Shown here piece after piece: positions 8,921 through 16,746 of a stretch of 51,578 bases of DNA. The position numbers and the translations under genes are program-made. The notes under the pieces were generated by a model, which was not told the origin of the DNA, did no database searches, and saw nothing but the letters and a program-made list of their open reading frames with translations. Positions within the stretch are counted from its first letter, which is position 1. Each line of letters starts with the position of its first letter. Source of the DNA: Gemmatimonadota bacterium (lineage in GTDB: Bacteria; Gemmatimonadota; Gemmatimonadetes; Longimicrobiales; Gaopeijiaceae). Where the stretch lies: NCBI GenBank assembly GCA_003248075.1, contig QJYK01000224.1:1-51578 (forward strand), given 5' to 3'.

Positions 8921-9057
8921 TCGATCGATCTCGTGTTGTGGGGACATCGGAACGCTTGCCGTGTATCTCCCGTAGGGTGAACTATCGCGATGGGAGCCGC
9001 CGGGCCAGCGCCCGGCTGGCAGCGCGTGTGATCGAAACGGCCCGCCGGGGAGGAGCG

Positions 9058-10077
9058 ATGCCGAGGAGACTGCTGAAAGGACGGGTCGGTCTGATCCTGG
9101 CTCTCGCCGGTGACCTCCTCCTGTCGGGCGGCCCGCACCTTCATCCGACCGTGCCGGAGGCATCCCTGCGCGCCGCCCTCGACGCCCAGGCGAGGGTGAG
9201 CGACGAGTGGCTCGCCCTGGATGGCGTCGTGGGCACCGCAGTCGGCATGGGCGCGGGCGGTGACGCCGTACTGAAGGTCTACCTGACCGCGCCTGGCGCC
9301 GCGCTTCTTCCCTCCCGCGTCGCCGGCGTTTCGGTCGACCTGGAGGTGACCGGTGAGTTTCGGGCGCTCGAGCCCGCTGCCGAGGACGTGGACCCGAAGG
9401 GCAACTTCGCCCGCCCGGTCCCCATCGGCGTGAGCACCGGGCATCCGGACGTCACGGCCGGCACGATCGGCGCGAGGGTCACCGACGGAGAGCGGATCTA
9501 CGCGCTGAGCAACAACCACGTCTACGCGAACAACAACGCCGCCCGCAAAGGAGACAATCTGCTCCAGCCGGGTCGCGCCGATGGTGGACGAGATCCCGAT
9601 GACGTCATCGGTACACTCTACGACTTCGAGCCGGTGCGCTTCTGCGAAGGGCTCTCCTGTCCGTTCAACCCGATTGACGCGGCGATCGCTGTGACCACCG
9701 CGGAGGACCTGGGCACCGCGACTCCCGACGGCGGCTACGGCCAGCCGCGCACGTCCACCGTCGAGCCGCAGCTCGGGATGGCGGTGCAGAAGTACGGACG
9801 CACGACGGGCCACACGTTCGGGCGCGTCACGGGGATCAACGCGATCATCGACGTCTCGTACCGCGACGGCAAGGCGCGCTTCCAGGGACAGATTGTCATC
9901 TCGGGGGGCAATTTCAGCGCCGGCGGCGACTCGGGGTCGCTCGTGGTCACGGACGGGGTCCTGCTGGGTGATCGCCGGCCGGTGGGGCTCCTCTTCGCCG
10001 GAAGTCCCTCGAACACTCTGGCCAACCCCATCGATCCGGTCCTCGAGCGCTTCAGCGTGCGCATCGACGGGGGCTGA
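9058..10077 (+). CDS. secreted trypsin-like (chymotrypsin-fold) serine protease
   Basis: 339 residues. The ATG at 9058 follows GGGGAGGAGCG and starts a signal-like hydrophobic stretch (VGLILALAGDLLLSGG). The likely triad is H154 in LSNNHVYANNN, D207 in FNPIDAAIAV and S292 in SAGGDSGSLVV, the order and motif style of the chymotrypsin clan. Two cysteines (CEGLSC, 196 and 201) may pair. Residues 50-104, before the catalytic domain, form a separate module (GVVGTAVGMGAGG..LKVYL...) that recurs as the stand-alone protein encoded just downstream. It is probably a pro-region or targeting domain. The two genes are 5 nt apart and surely co-transcribed. The substrate is unknown. Confidence 0.88.
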   Translation: MPRRLLKGRVGLILALAGDLLLSGGPHLHPTVPEASLRAALDAQARVSDEWLALDGVVGTAVGMGAGGDAVLKVYLTAPGAALLPSRVAGVSVDLEVTGEFRALEPAAEDVDPKGNFARPVPIGVSTGHPDVTAGTIGARVTDGERIYALSNNHVYANNNAARKGDNLLQPGRADGGRDPDDVIGTLYDFEPVRFCEGLSCPFNPIDAAIAVTTAEDLGTATPDGGYGQPRTSTVEPQLGMAVQKYGRTTGHTFGRVTGINAIIDVSYRDGKARFQGQIVISGGNFSAGGDSGSLVVTDGVLLGDRRPVGLLFAGSPSNTLANPIDPVLERFSVRIDGG

Positions 10078-10082
10078 GGAAC

Positions 10083-10292
10083 GTGACGGGCGACATCAGG
10101 AAGGCGCAGTCGGAGCTCGCCTCCAGGGTCATGGGCAGACCGGGCGTCGAGGGCGTCGCCATCGGCCAGAAGGCTGGAAAGCCCTGCCTGGTCGTCTACG
10201 TGAGCAGCCAGGCCGGCGAAAAGCTCGTGCCGCGCACGGCGGGGGGCTTCCGCGTCGTGGTCGAGCGCGGCAAGGGGTTCCGCAAGCTCTGA
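10083..10292 (+). CDS. 69-residue stand-alone copy of the protease pro-region-like domain
   Basis: Starts at GTG 10083 with GAGGAAC just upstream, 5 nt after the protease stop. Residues 13-69 align without large gaps to residues 50-104 of the protease. Shared positions include GV.G.A.G...G, L.VY, L.P...G..V..E..G.FR.L. No signal peptide is visible, so it may stay in the cytoplasm. That would fit an inhibitor or folding partner keeping the protease inactive before export, but this is inference. Alternatively it is a regulatory domain left over from duplication. Confidence 0.75.
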   Translation: MTGDIRKAQSELASRVMGRPGVEGVAIGQKAGKPCLVVYVSSQAGEKLVPRTAGGFRVVVERGKGFRKL

Positions 10293-10355
10293 GGGGGGGT
10301 ATCCCATCCCGGGCTCCCCACGGAAACCTCACGGCTCGGACGTCCCCGCCGCCCC

Positions 10356-10384
10356 TTGACCATCGGGCCCCGACGGCTCAGATC
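10356..10384 (+). promoter_or_regulatory. predicted sigma-70-type promoter of the cytochrome operon
   Basis: TTGACC (10356-10361), 17 nt, CAGATC (10379-10384). The predicted start site near 10391 falls just before the riboswitch aptamer. The padR leader has the same arrangement (TTGACC, 17 nt, CAGATT), which supports this being a real house-keeping-type promoter in this genome. Confidence 0.55.
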
Positions 10385-10396
10385 TTGCACCCATTC

Positions 10397-10506
10397 GGAT
10401 CACCACCTGAAAAGGGCAAACCGTCGGCGACGGCGGGGCGCAAAGCCAGGGATCCGCGCGAAATCGCGCGCCGACCGCCCGGCTGCCAGGTAGGACGACG
10501 GGATCC
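10397..10506 (+). promoter_or_regulatory. cyclic-di-GMP-I (GEMM) riboswitch aptamer upstream of the cytochrome operon
   Basis: Shows the class signatures in order: GGGCAAACC (10414-10422), a six-pair hairpin CCGTCG-GCGA-CGGCGG (10421-10436) with a GNRA tetraloop, then GCAAAGCCA (10440-10448). A variable GC-rich hairpin with an AAAT loop and the 3' segment GGCTGCCAGGTAG (10481-10493) follow. The outer stem is GGATC (10397-10401) with GATCC (10502-10506). The GNRA loop is the element that docks in known structures. I see no U-tract terminator between the aptamer and the ATG at 10627, so control may act on translation (AAGGAG at 10612) or on a Rho-type terminator. The full gap 10293-10626 holds only this element and its promoter. 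Confidence 0.85.
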
Positions 10507-10626
10507 ACGGCCGGGTCCGGTCCGTGCTGCCCAGCGCCGCGCGGATCGGGCCTCGTCCTTTCGGGGGGTGGGCGGGCCGCGGGCCTGTCGGCGTCAGGGG
10601 CCCACGTCGGGAAGGAGCTACAGGAG

Positions 10627-11481
10627 ATGCTCGGATTCCTCTTGACCGCGCTGTGGCTCGGCGTGGCGGGGACGGCCCTCCTGTCCGGACTGGACTTCTA
10701 CCTCCTGCCCGACCAGGAACGCGCCTTCTCACCCTTGGCGGACCTATGGGGTCCCACGGGCCTCTACGGGCAGGGGATGGGGATCGTCGGGTCGGCGATG
10801 ATCGTGGTCGGGGTCGTGGCCTACGCACTCCGCAAGCGTGTGTCGTTCCTCGCCCGGGCCGGCCAGCTTCGCCACTGGCTGAGCGTCCACATCTTCCTGT
10901 GCACCCTCGGCCCGTTCCTGGTGCTGCTGCACACCACGTTCAAGTTCGGTGGCATCGTGTCGATCGCGTTCTGGAGCATGGCGATCGTTACGGCGAGCGG
11001 GGTCTTCGGTCGGTACGTCTACGCACGCATCCCGAAGACGGTGAACGGTCGCTTCCTGGGGCTGAGGGCCATACAGGAACGGGCGCTGGAGCTCTCGGCG
11101 GAGATCGCCGCGCGTACGGGGCTCCCCCCGTCGGAAATCGAGGGGATGGTCGCCGCACCGGTGACGAGCACACATGCCGAGAGTCTGCTCGGAGCGTTGG
11201 GAGCGGCCTTCGCGTCCGATATCCGGGCCGTGGGGCATCGGCGCGCGCTGCGGGCGTTCCTCAGGGTACGCGCGGTTCCGGCAGAGCTCCACCGACCCGT
11301 GGTCGCCATGGACGCGGAGCGTCGACGCCTCCAACGTCAGGCCCTGCTGCTGCAGCCCTTCCAACGCCTGTTCCGGTACTGGCACGTGATCCATCTGCCG
11401 CTGGCGACGGTGATGTTCATCGTGCTCGGCATACACGTGACCGTCGCCGTCATGTTCGGGTACACGTGGATCTTCCAGTGA
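10627..11481 (+). CDS. di-haem cytochrome b-type inner-membrane protein
   Basis: 284 residues, first gene of the electron-transfer operon; AAGGAG lies 9 nt before the ATG. Hydrophobic segments occur near residues 1-22, 48-68, 86-103, 112-131 and 255-277. H88 and H102 in one helix and H256 and H270 in another are each 14 apart. That is the spacing by which two antiparallel helices hold two stacked b haems in cytochrome b. H83 and H253 flank these. A soluble, Ala/Arg/Glu-rich helical domain of about 110 residues lies between helices four and five. Likely role: move electrons between the quinone pool or the operon's flavoprotein and the periplasmic multihaem cytochrome. No exact family name is claimed. 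Confidence 0.82.
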   Translation: MLGFLLTALWLGVAGTALLSGLDFYLLPDQERAFSPLADLWGPTGLYGQGMGIVGSAMIVVGVVAYALRKRVSFLARAGQLRHWLSVHIFLCTLGPFLVLLHTTFKFGGIVSIAFWSMAIVTASGVFGRYVYARIPKTVNGRFLGLRAIQERALELSAEIAARTGLPPSEIEGMVAAPVTSTHAESLLGALGAAFASDIRAVGHRRALRAFLRVRAVPAELHRPVVAMDAERRRLQRQALLLQPFQRLFRYWHVIHLPLATVMFIVLGIHVTVAVMFGYTWIFQ

Positions 11482-12962
11482 CCCCGACAGGTCTGACCGG
11501 CATGGCGAGCACGCTGGTGCTCCTCACACTGCTGTGCTCTCCGAGGCCGACGACGGCCCAGCTCATCTCGCCCGGGAAGTTGTCGAGTGGGCACGCGGCG
11601 CTCGAGGGGATACGGAACTGCACACGCTGCCACGAGCTCAGACAGAAGGGCGTGTCCGCCGACCTGTGTCTCGACTGCCACGAGCCGCTCGCCCGCCGGT
11701 ACACCGCGGGGACGGGCTTCCACGCTACGCTCTCCGAGAAGGACTGTGCGGCGTGCCACAAGGAGCACTTCGGCGTCGATTTCGCGATCGTGCGGCTGGA
11801 CACCGCGGAGTTCCGACACGACCGGACCGGCTACGACCTCGAGGGGGCGCACGCGGACCTGGGATGCAGGGAATGTCACGCTCCCGAACGTGTCACGGAC
11901 CGGACGGTGATCGCCTTCGGGAGGGAGCACGGAGGGCTCGCGCGCACCTTTCTCGGGCTCCCCGATACCTGCGAGGCGTGCCATGGCTCGGACTCGCCCC
12001 ACGGCGACGACCTGAACGGACGTCCCTGCGCGAGCTGCCATGGCCAGGAGGACTGGAAGGAGGCCTCGGGGTTCGATCACGCCACCACAGCGTACCCGCT
12101 CACCGGACTGCACGCACGGGTCGTGTGTGAGGGGTGCCATCGTCCGCGCGGCACCGGGCCGGACGCACCGCTGCGCTACGCGGGGATCGATGCGGCGACC
12201 TGTACCTCCTGCCACCAGGATCCGCATCGGGGGGCGATGCCCGGGCGATGCGAACGCTGCCACACGACCCGTGGCTGGCAGAACGTCGATCGCAGGCGGG
12301 TCGAGTCGGACTTCGATCATCGCCGCACCGGCTTCGCCCTGGTGGGCAGCCACGCCGAAGCGCCCTGCGCCTCGTGTCACGATGCCAAGGCCTCGTCGAG
12401 CGTGGTGGGCGTCACGCTGCGCTTCCAGAAGGGAACCGAGCGTCGCGCCTTCCCCCACCCGGTCGCGTCGACCTGCGGGTCCTGCCACGTCGACCGCCAC
12501 GAGAAGCTGCCGCTCGAGGCCGAGGGCGCGTCGCCCTGCGACGCGTGTCATGGCCAGGAAACGTGGCTTCCGTCCGCGTACGATCTCACCCGCCACCTCC
12601 GCGAAGCCGGGTACCCGCTGGTGGGCGCCCACGTAGCGGTGGCCTGCGAGTCGTGTCATCGCTCCAGCGACGGGACTCTGACGTTCCGTCTCGTGGCCAC
12701 GTCGTGCTCCGACTGCCATCAGACCTCCTCTCCGCACGGCGACCAGTTCGAGGGCCGCGCGTGCGACGCGTGCCACGTGGGGGACAGCTTCGTCATCGAA
12801 GCCTTCGACCACGATTCCACGCGCTTCCCCCTGGACGGTGCCCACGCGGGCGTGCCGTGCGCGTCCTGCCACCTGAGCGAGGCACACGGGACCGGAGCGA
12901 CCCAGGTGCGCTATCGCCCCTTGGGCACGGAGTGCCGTGATTGCCACGGAGGCGCCGCGTGA
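11478..12962 (+). CDS. 17-haem c-type cytochrome, periplasmic
   Basis: 494 residues if started at GTG 11478, whose GTGA overlaps the cytochrome b stop; ATG 11502 is the alternative. A hydrophobic export signal ends near RPTTAQ. I count 17 CXXCH haem-attachment motifs, the first CTRCH and the last CRDCH. Between many pairs runs a recurring unit, (W)....FDH..T.FPL.GAH....C..CH (for example FDHDSTRFPLDGAHAGVPCASCH positions), which supplies further histidines for bis-His ligation. No catalytic domain is evident, so it is a wire-like electron carrier. It sits between the membrane cytochrome b gene and the 28-haem protein, as expected for the periplasmic part of a trans-envelope conduit. Confidence 0.93.
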   Translation: MTPTGLTGMASTLVLLTLLCSPRPTTAQLISPGKLSSGHAALEGIRNCTRCHELRQKGVSADLCLDCHEPLARRYTAGTGFHATLSEKDCAACHKEHFGVDFAIVRLDTAEFRHDRTGYDLEGAHADLGCRECHAPERVTDRTVIAFGREHGGLARTFLGLPDTCEACHGSDSPHGDDLNGRPCASCHGQEDWKEASGFDHATTAYPLTGLHARVVCEGCHRPRGTGPDAPLRYAGIDAATCTSCHQDPHRGAMPGRCERCHTTRGWQNVDRRRVESDFDHRRTGFALVGSHAEAPCASCHDAKASSSVVGVTLRFQKGTERRAFPHPVASTCGSCHVDRHEKLPLEAEGASPCDACHGQETWLPSAYDLTRHLREAGYPLVGAHVAVACESCHRSSDGTLTFRLVATSCSDCHQTSSPHGDQFEGRACDACHVGDSFVIEAFDHDSTRFPLDGAHAGVPCASCHLSEAHGTGATQVRYRPLGTECRDCHGGAA

Positions 12963-15142
12963 TCCGCGCCCCGATCGCCCTGCTCGGGCTGATGGCGCTC
13001 GCTCCCGCGCGAGCCGCGGCCCGACAGGGCGTGGAGAGCCCCCACGGGACACTCCCTCCCGACCTGGACTGCTCGGCCTGTCACAGCGAGACGGGATGGA
13101 CGCCGCTGCGGCGCGATCCGACGTTCGACCACGACCGTAGGACCGGTTTCGTCATGACCGGAGCGCACACCCGGGCTTCGTGCGCGGCGTGCCACCTCGA
13201 GCTGCGCTTCGACGGCCCCAGCCTCGCGATGGACGACTGCGCGGGATGTCACGCGGACATCCACGAGGGAAAGATGGTGCGGGACTGCGCCGACTGTCAC
13301 ACGACGGGCTCCTTCCATGCCGTCGACGGCGAGGAGGTCCACGCCAGGACGTCGTTCCCCCTCACTGGGGCCCACCGGCAGGTGAGCTGCGAGAGCTGTC
13401 ACATCAACGACGTCGGCGGCGCGTATACGCCGCTGGAGACCGAGTGCACTACCTGCCACGCGGACGACTACGCCGGCGCGAGCACCGTCGATCACGTGGC
13501 CAACGGGTATCCCACCGACTGCACCGAGTGCCACAGCACGCTGGGATGGAGCGACTCCCCGGCGTTCGATCACGCGGCGGTGTCCGGTGGCTTCGAGCTC
13601 CTGGGTGCCCACGACGGGCTGCGTTGCGCCAGCTGTCACACCGTACCCGGCCTCGATCCCATCTTCCAGCCGGCAGGACAGGACGATTGCGTGGCGTGTC
13701 ACGCCGCGGACTACGAGCGCCAGCACGGTGGATCGGGCTTCCCGACGACCTGCGCGACCTGCCATGGCGTGGACAACTGGGATGTCGAGAGCTTCGACCA
13801 CGCCTTCACGGGCTTCCCGCTCGTCGAACGGCACGCGGGCCTGTCGTGCGGCAGCTGCCACACCGGCGACGGCCGCGGCCTGCTCTTCCCCACCCCCAGC
13901 GACCCGACGGACTGCGTCGCCTGCCATCGTGACGACTACGACCGGAAGCACACAGGGTCCGGCTTCCCCACCACCTGCCTGTCGTGCCATACGCAGCGGA
14001 ACTGGGACGCCGAAGGCTTCAACCACGCCCTGACCGCCTTCCCTCTGGTGGGGGCGCACGTGGCGGCCCGGTGCGACGACTGTCACGGCCCTCAGGCGGT
14101 GAGTGGCGGAACCGGTGGCGCATCCGCGGAGTGCGTCTCCTGTCATCAGGCGGCGTACGACGGGACCCACGCCGGGTCCGGCTATCCCACGGAGTGCACC
14201 ACCTGCCACACGCAGGACTCATGGGCGGGAGCGACGTTCGATCACGCACTGACGACATTCCCGCTGGAGGGCGCCCACGCGACCGCTCCCTGCGCCACCT
14301 GCCACGGAGGCTCGTCTCCACTGGCGTCGCTTCCGACGGGACCGGAGGACTGCGCATCCTGCCACACCGCCGCGTACGATGCGGCCCATGGTGCCTCCTC
14401 CGGCTTCCCCACGACCTGCGCCGACTGCCACGACGTCGTGACCTGGTCAGGAGCGACGGCCGATCACGCGGCCCTTTCCGGGGGCTTCGCGCTGAGCGGA
14501 CCCCACGCGACCGCGGCATGCACCTCGTGCCACGCGGTGCCCGGGTACCAGCTGCTCTTTCCCAAACCCTCGGGCACGGACCATTGCGTGGCCTGTCACC
14601 AGGCCCAGTACGACGCCGCGCACGCCGGCTCCGGATTCCCGACCGCGTGCACCACCTGCCACGCGGACGACCGATGGACCGGGGCCACGATCGACCACCC
14701 GACAGTCTCGGGGGGATTCCGCCTCCTCGGCGCCCATCAGGCCGCCACCTGCACAGCCTGCCACGCCGTGCCCGGATACGCGCTCCTCTACCCCATCCCC
14801 TCGGACGACCAGGACTGCGTGGCGTGCCACCAGGACCGCTACGACGCTGCCCATGGCGGCAGCGGCTACCCGACCGCATGCGCCGACTGCCACACGACCA
14901 CCGCCTGGCAGCCGTCCACCTTCGACCATGAGCGCGTCTTCCTGCTGCAGTCCGGTCCGCACCAGCAGAAGTGGTCGGCGTGCTCGGACTGCCACACCTC
15001 CTCGTCCAACATCTCGGCCTTCACGTGCTTCAACTGCCACGTCCACGCCCAATCGGTGATGGACGAAAAGCACAAGCAGGTCAACGGCTACGTCTACGAA
15101 AGCGGCCAGTGCCTCAACTGCCACCCCAGGGGACTCAAGTGA
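12959..15142 (+). CDS. 28-haem c-type cytochrome built from tandem tri-haem modules
   Basis: 727 residues from GTG 12959 (GTGA overlap with the previous stop), giving a clean signal peptide (IRAPIALLGLMALAPARAAA). 28 CXXCH motifs: five N-terminal, seven repeats of three, two C-terminal. Repeats begin near residues 163, 244, 319, 392, 465, 543 and 620, with a 73-81 residue period. A typical repeat reads CVACH..DYD..H.GSGFPT.C.TCH....W....FDHA....FPL.GAH....C..CH. Six of the seven carry three extra histidines (YDxxH, DH, GAH), enough to give each of the three haems a distal His ligand. The design suits a long conductive wire, periplasm-spanning or at the surface. It could be exported through or plugged into the barrel protein encoded next. 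Confidence 0.93.
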   Translation: MIRAPIALLGLMALAPARAAARQGVESPHGTLPPDLDCSACHSETGWTPLRRDPTFDHDRRTGFVMTGAHTRASCAACHLELRFDGPSLAMDDCAGCHADIHEGKMVRDCADCHTTGSFHAVDGEEVHARTSFPLTGAHRQVSCESCHINDVGGAYTPLETECTTCHADDYAGASTVDHVANGYPTDCTECHSTLGWSDSPAFDHAAVSGGFELLGAHDGLRCASCHTVPGLDPIFQPAGQDDCVACHAADYERQHGGSGFPTTCATCHGVDNWDVESFDHAFTGFPLVERHAGLSCGSCHTGDGRGLLFPTPSDPTDCVACHRDDYDRKHTGSGFPTTCLSCHTQRNWDAEGFNHALTAFPLVGAHVAARCDDCHGPQAVSGGTGGASAECVSCHQAAYDGTHAGSGYPTECTTCHTQDSWAGATFDHALTTFPLEGAHATAPCATCHGGSSPLASLPTGPEDCASCHTAAYDAAHGASSGFPTTCADCHDVVTWSGATADHAALSGGFALSGPHATAACTSCHAVPGYQLLFPKPSGTDHCVACHQAQYDAAHAGSGFPTACTTCHADDRWTGATIDHPTVSGGFRLLGAHQAATCTACHAVPGYALLYPIPSDDQDCVACHQDRYDAAHGGSGYPTACADCHTTTAWQPSTFDHERVFLLQSGPHQQKWSACSDCHTSSSNISAFTCFNCHVHAQSVMDEKHKQVNGYVYESGQCLNCHPRGLK

Positions 15143-16740
15143 GGCGGCGTCGGACGTTGGGTGCCCGCGCATCGCTGACCGGCGTGCTCCTCCTGGTGTG
15201 CGTCGCGTCGGTGGTGGCCCAGGAGCCCCGGCCGCAGGATGCGCCGAGGGCCACCGTCTTGGTGCGGCAGGTGGCCGGCACGAGCATCTACCTGGACATC
15301 GGGCGTAGGCACGGACTCGACACCGGCGACACCGTCGAGGTCGCCCGGGAGGCGGACGGAGCGACCGTGGGGCGCCTGACCGTGACCGCCGCGACCGAAG
15401 ACCGCTCGGTGCTGACGTTCGCGGGTGAGCCCTTCGCCGTCACGCGCGGTGCGTCGCTGACCCTCTTCCTGCTGCGGACGCCCACGGATGCGGTACCGGA
15501 GGCCGCCGCGCCACGACCTGGCGCCCAGACCGGCGCTCGGGTCTCCCAGCCGGCCTCCTCCCTGTCGCGTCCGCGGGGGCGGGTGGGGATCGACCTGTCC
15601 GCGTCCCAGTCCACGACCAGCGTGGGGTCCGTCGATCCCGAACGGGTGAGCCGCACCTTCGCGACGCCGGCCTTCCGGCTCGACGCCACCGTTCCTCGGG
15701 CCGTCGGGCCCCTCGCGCTGCATCTCGGTGGGCGGCTGGCCTACCGCTACGCGGACGGAGCGAGCATCACACCGGCGACGTCCGTCCGTATCTACGAGGC
15801 ATCGCTGGAGCACGACGCCCCCGGGTCTCCGGTCCGGGTCCGCCTGGGACGTTTCCACAGCCCGGTCGAGGCCTACAGCGGCTGGTGGGACGGAGCCATG
15901 CTCCGTCTGGGAGGCCGTAGCTTCGGCGTGGGGGCGCTCGCCGGCTTCGAGCCGGACCGCTGGAACGAGAAGCCATCCGCCGACCGGCCCAAGCTGACGG
16001 CCTTCGCGGACTGGGAGGGGCGCGGGCGCGGGTGGCGGTGGCAGGGAGACGTCTCGGTCCATGGAATGCGACCCCGCGACAGCCTTCCCGACCATACGTT
16101 CTTCGGGGTCAGCCAACGCATCACCAGCGGTCCGCTGCGAATCGTGCAGGACCTCCAGGTCGACCGGGATGACGTGGCGGGCAAATGGCGGCTGTCGCGG
16201 GCCGGACTTCGATCGGCGCTGGCCCTCGGGCGCCACCTCGACGTACGCGTGGGAGTCAGCCGCCGCGAAACGTGGCTCATCGGGCTCGGCGCCGGCCTGT
16301 TCGCCCCGCGCTCCGACCGGATTGACGGCGGCATCGCCGTCCGCGGAACCGCTGGGTACCTGTCCCTGGACGCGTCGCGCTCCACGGACGGGCTCGGCCG
16401 CGAGAGCACGGGTCTGACGGGGAGCGCGGCTCTGCGGAGGCTACCCGAGACCTCGATCCTCGGAGCCTCGGCGGTCGTGAGTCGCTGGACCGGGCCCTAC
16501 GGGAACACCCTGCTGGCCTCCCCGACACTCCAGGTGGATCTGTCACCCGCCTGGCTGCGCCTCGGGTACCGATTCTATCGGTCCGACTTCATCGAGCGTA
16601 TCAGCACGACCCATGGGGCCGAAGCCTCCGTGGACGCCCCCTTCGGCTCGGGCCTGCGCTTGTCCGCACGCGTGCGCGTCCAGTGGGGGTCGTACCTGGC
16701 CAACCGGTCGGTCGACCTCTCCCTGTATCGCGTATTCTGA
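15139..16740 (+). CDS. predicted outer-membrane beta-barrel protein of the cytochrome conduit
   Basis: 533 residues from GTG 15139 (GTGA overlap, third in a row). Arg-rich signal peptide RRRRTLGARASLTGVLLLVC ends near VVAQ. Residues about 30-110 form a small beta domain (VLVRQVAGTSIYLDIGRRHG ... VEVAREADG). A Pro/Ala linker follows. From about residue 145 to the end, alternating amphipathic strands dominate (LALHLGGRLAYRY, VRVRLGRFHSP, GYLSLDASRS, WLRLGYRFYRSDF). The protein ends in LSLYRVF, whose C-terminal phenylalanine is typical of barrel proteins. It may be the functional counterpart of the porin in porin-cytochrome complexes such as MtrB, though smaller and without recognisable similarity. 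The role is inferred from operon position. Confidence 0.78.
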   Translation: MRRRRTLGARASLTGVLLLVCVASVVAQEPRPQDAPRATVLVRQVAGTSIYLDIGRRHGLDTGDTVEVAREADGATVGRLTVTAATEDRSVLTFAGEPFAVTRGASLTLFLLRTPTDAVPEAAAPRPGAQTGARVSQPASSLSRPRGRVGIDLSASQSTTSVGSVDPERVSRTFATPAFRLDATVPRAVGPLALHLGGRLAYRYADGASITPATSVRIYEASLEHDAPGSPVRVRLGRFHSPVEAYSGWWDGAMLRLGGRSFGVGALAGFEPDRWNEKPSADRPKLTAFADWEGRGRGWRWQGDVSVHGMRPRDSLPDHTFFGVSQRITSGPLRIVQDLQVDRDDVAGKWRLSRAGLRSALALGRHLDVRVGVSRRETWLIGLGAGLFAPRSDRIDGGIAVRGTAGYLSLDASRSTDGLGRESTGLTGSAALRRLPETSILGASAVVSRWTGPYGNTLLASPTLQVDLSPAWLRLGYRFYRSDFIERISTTHGAEASVDAPFGSGLRLSARVRVQWGSYLANRSVDLSLYRVF

Positions 16741-16746
16741 GGCAGG

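Noticed and set aside
13445-15010. CRISPR-like or satellite DNA repeat
   Set aside because: The repetition is at protein level, of 73-81 codons with silent variation; DNA copies are not near-identical and there are no spacers.
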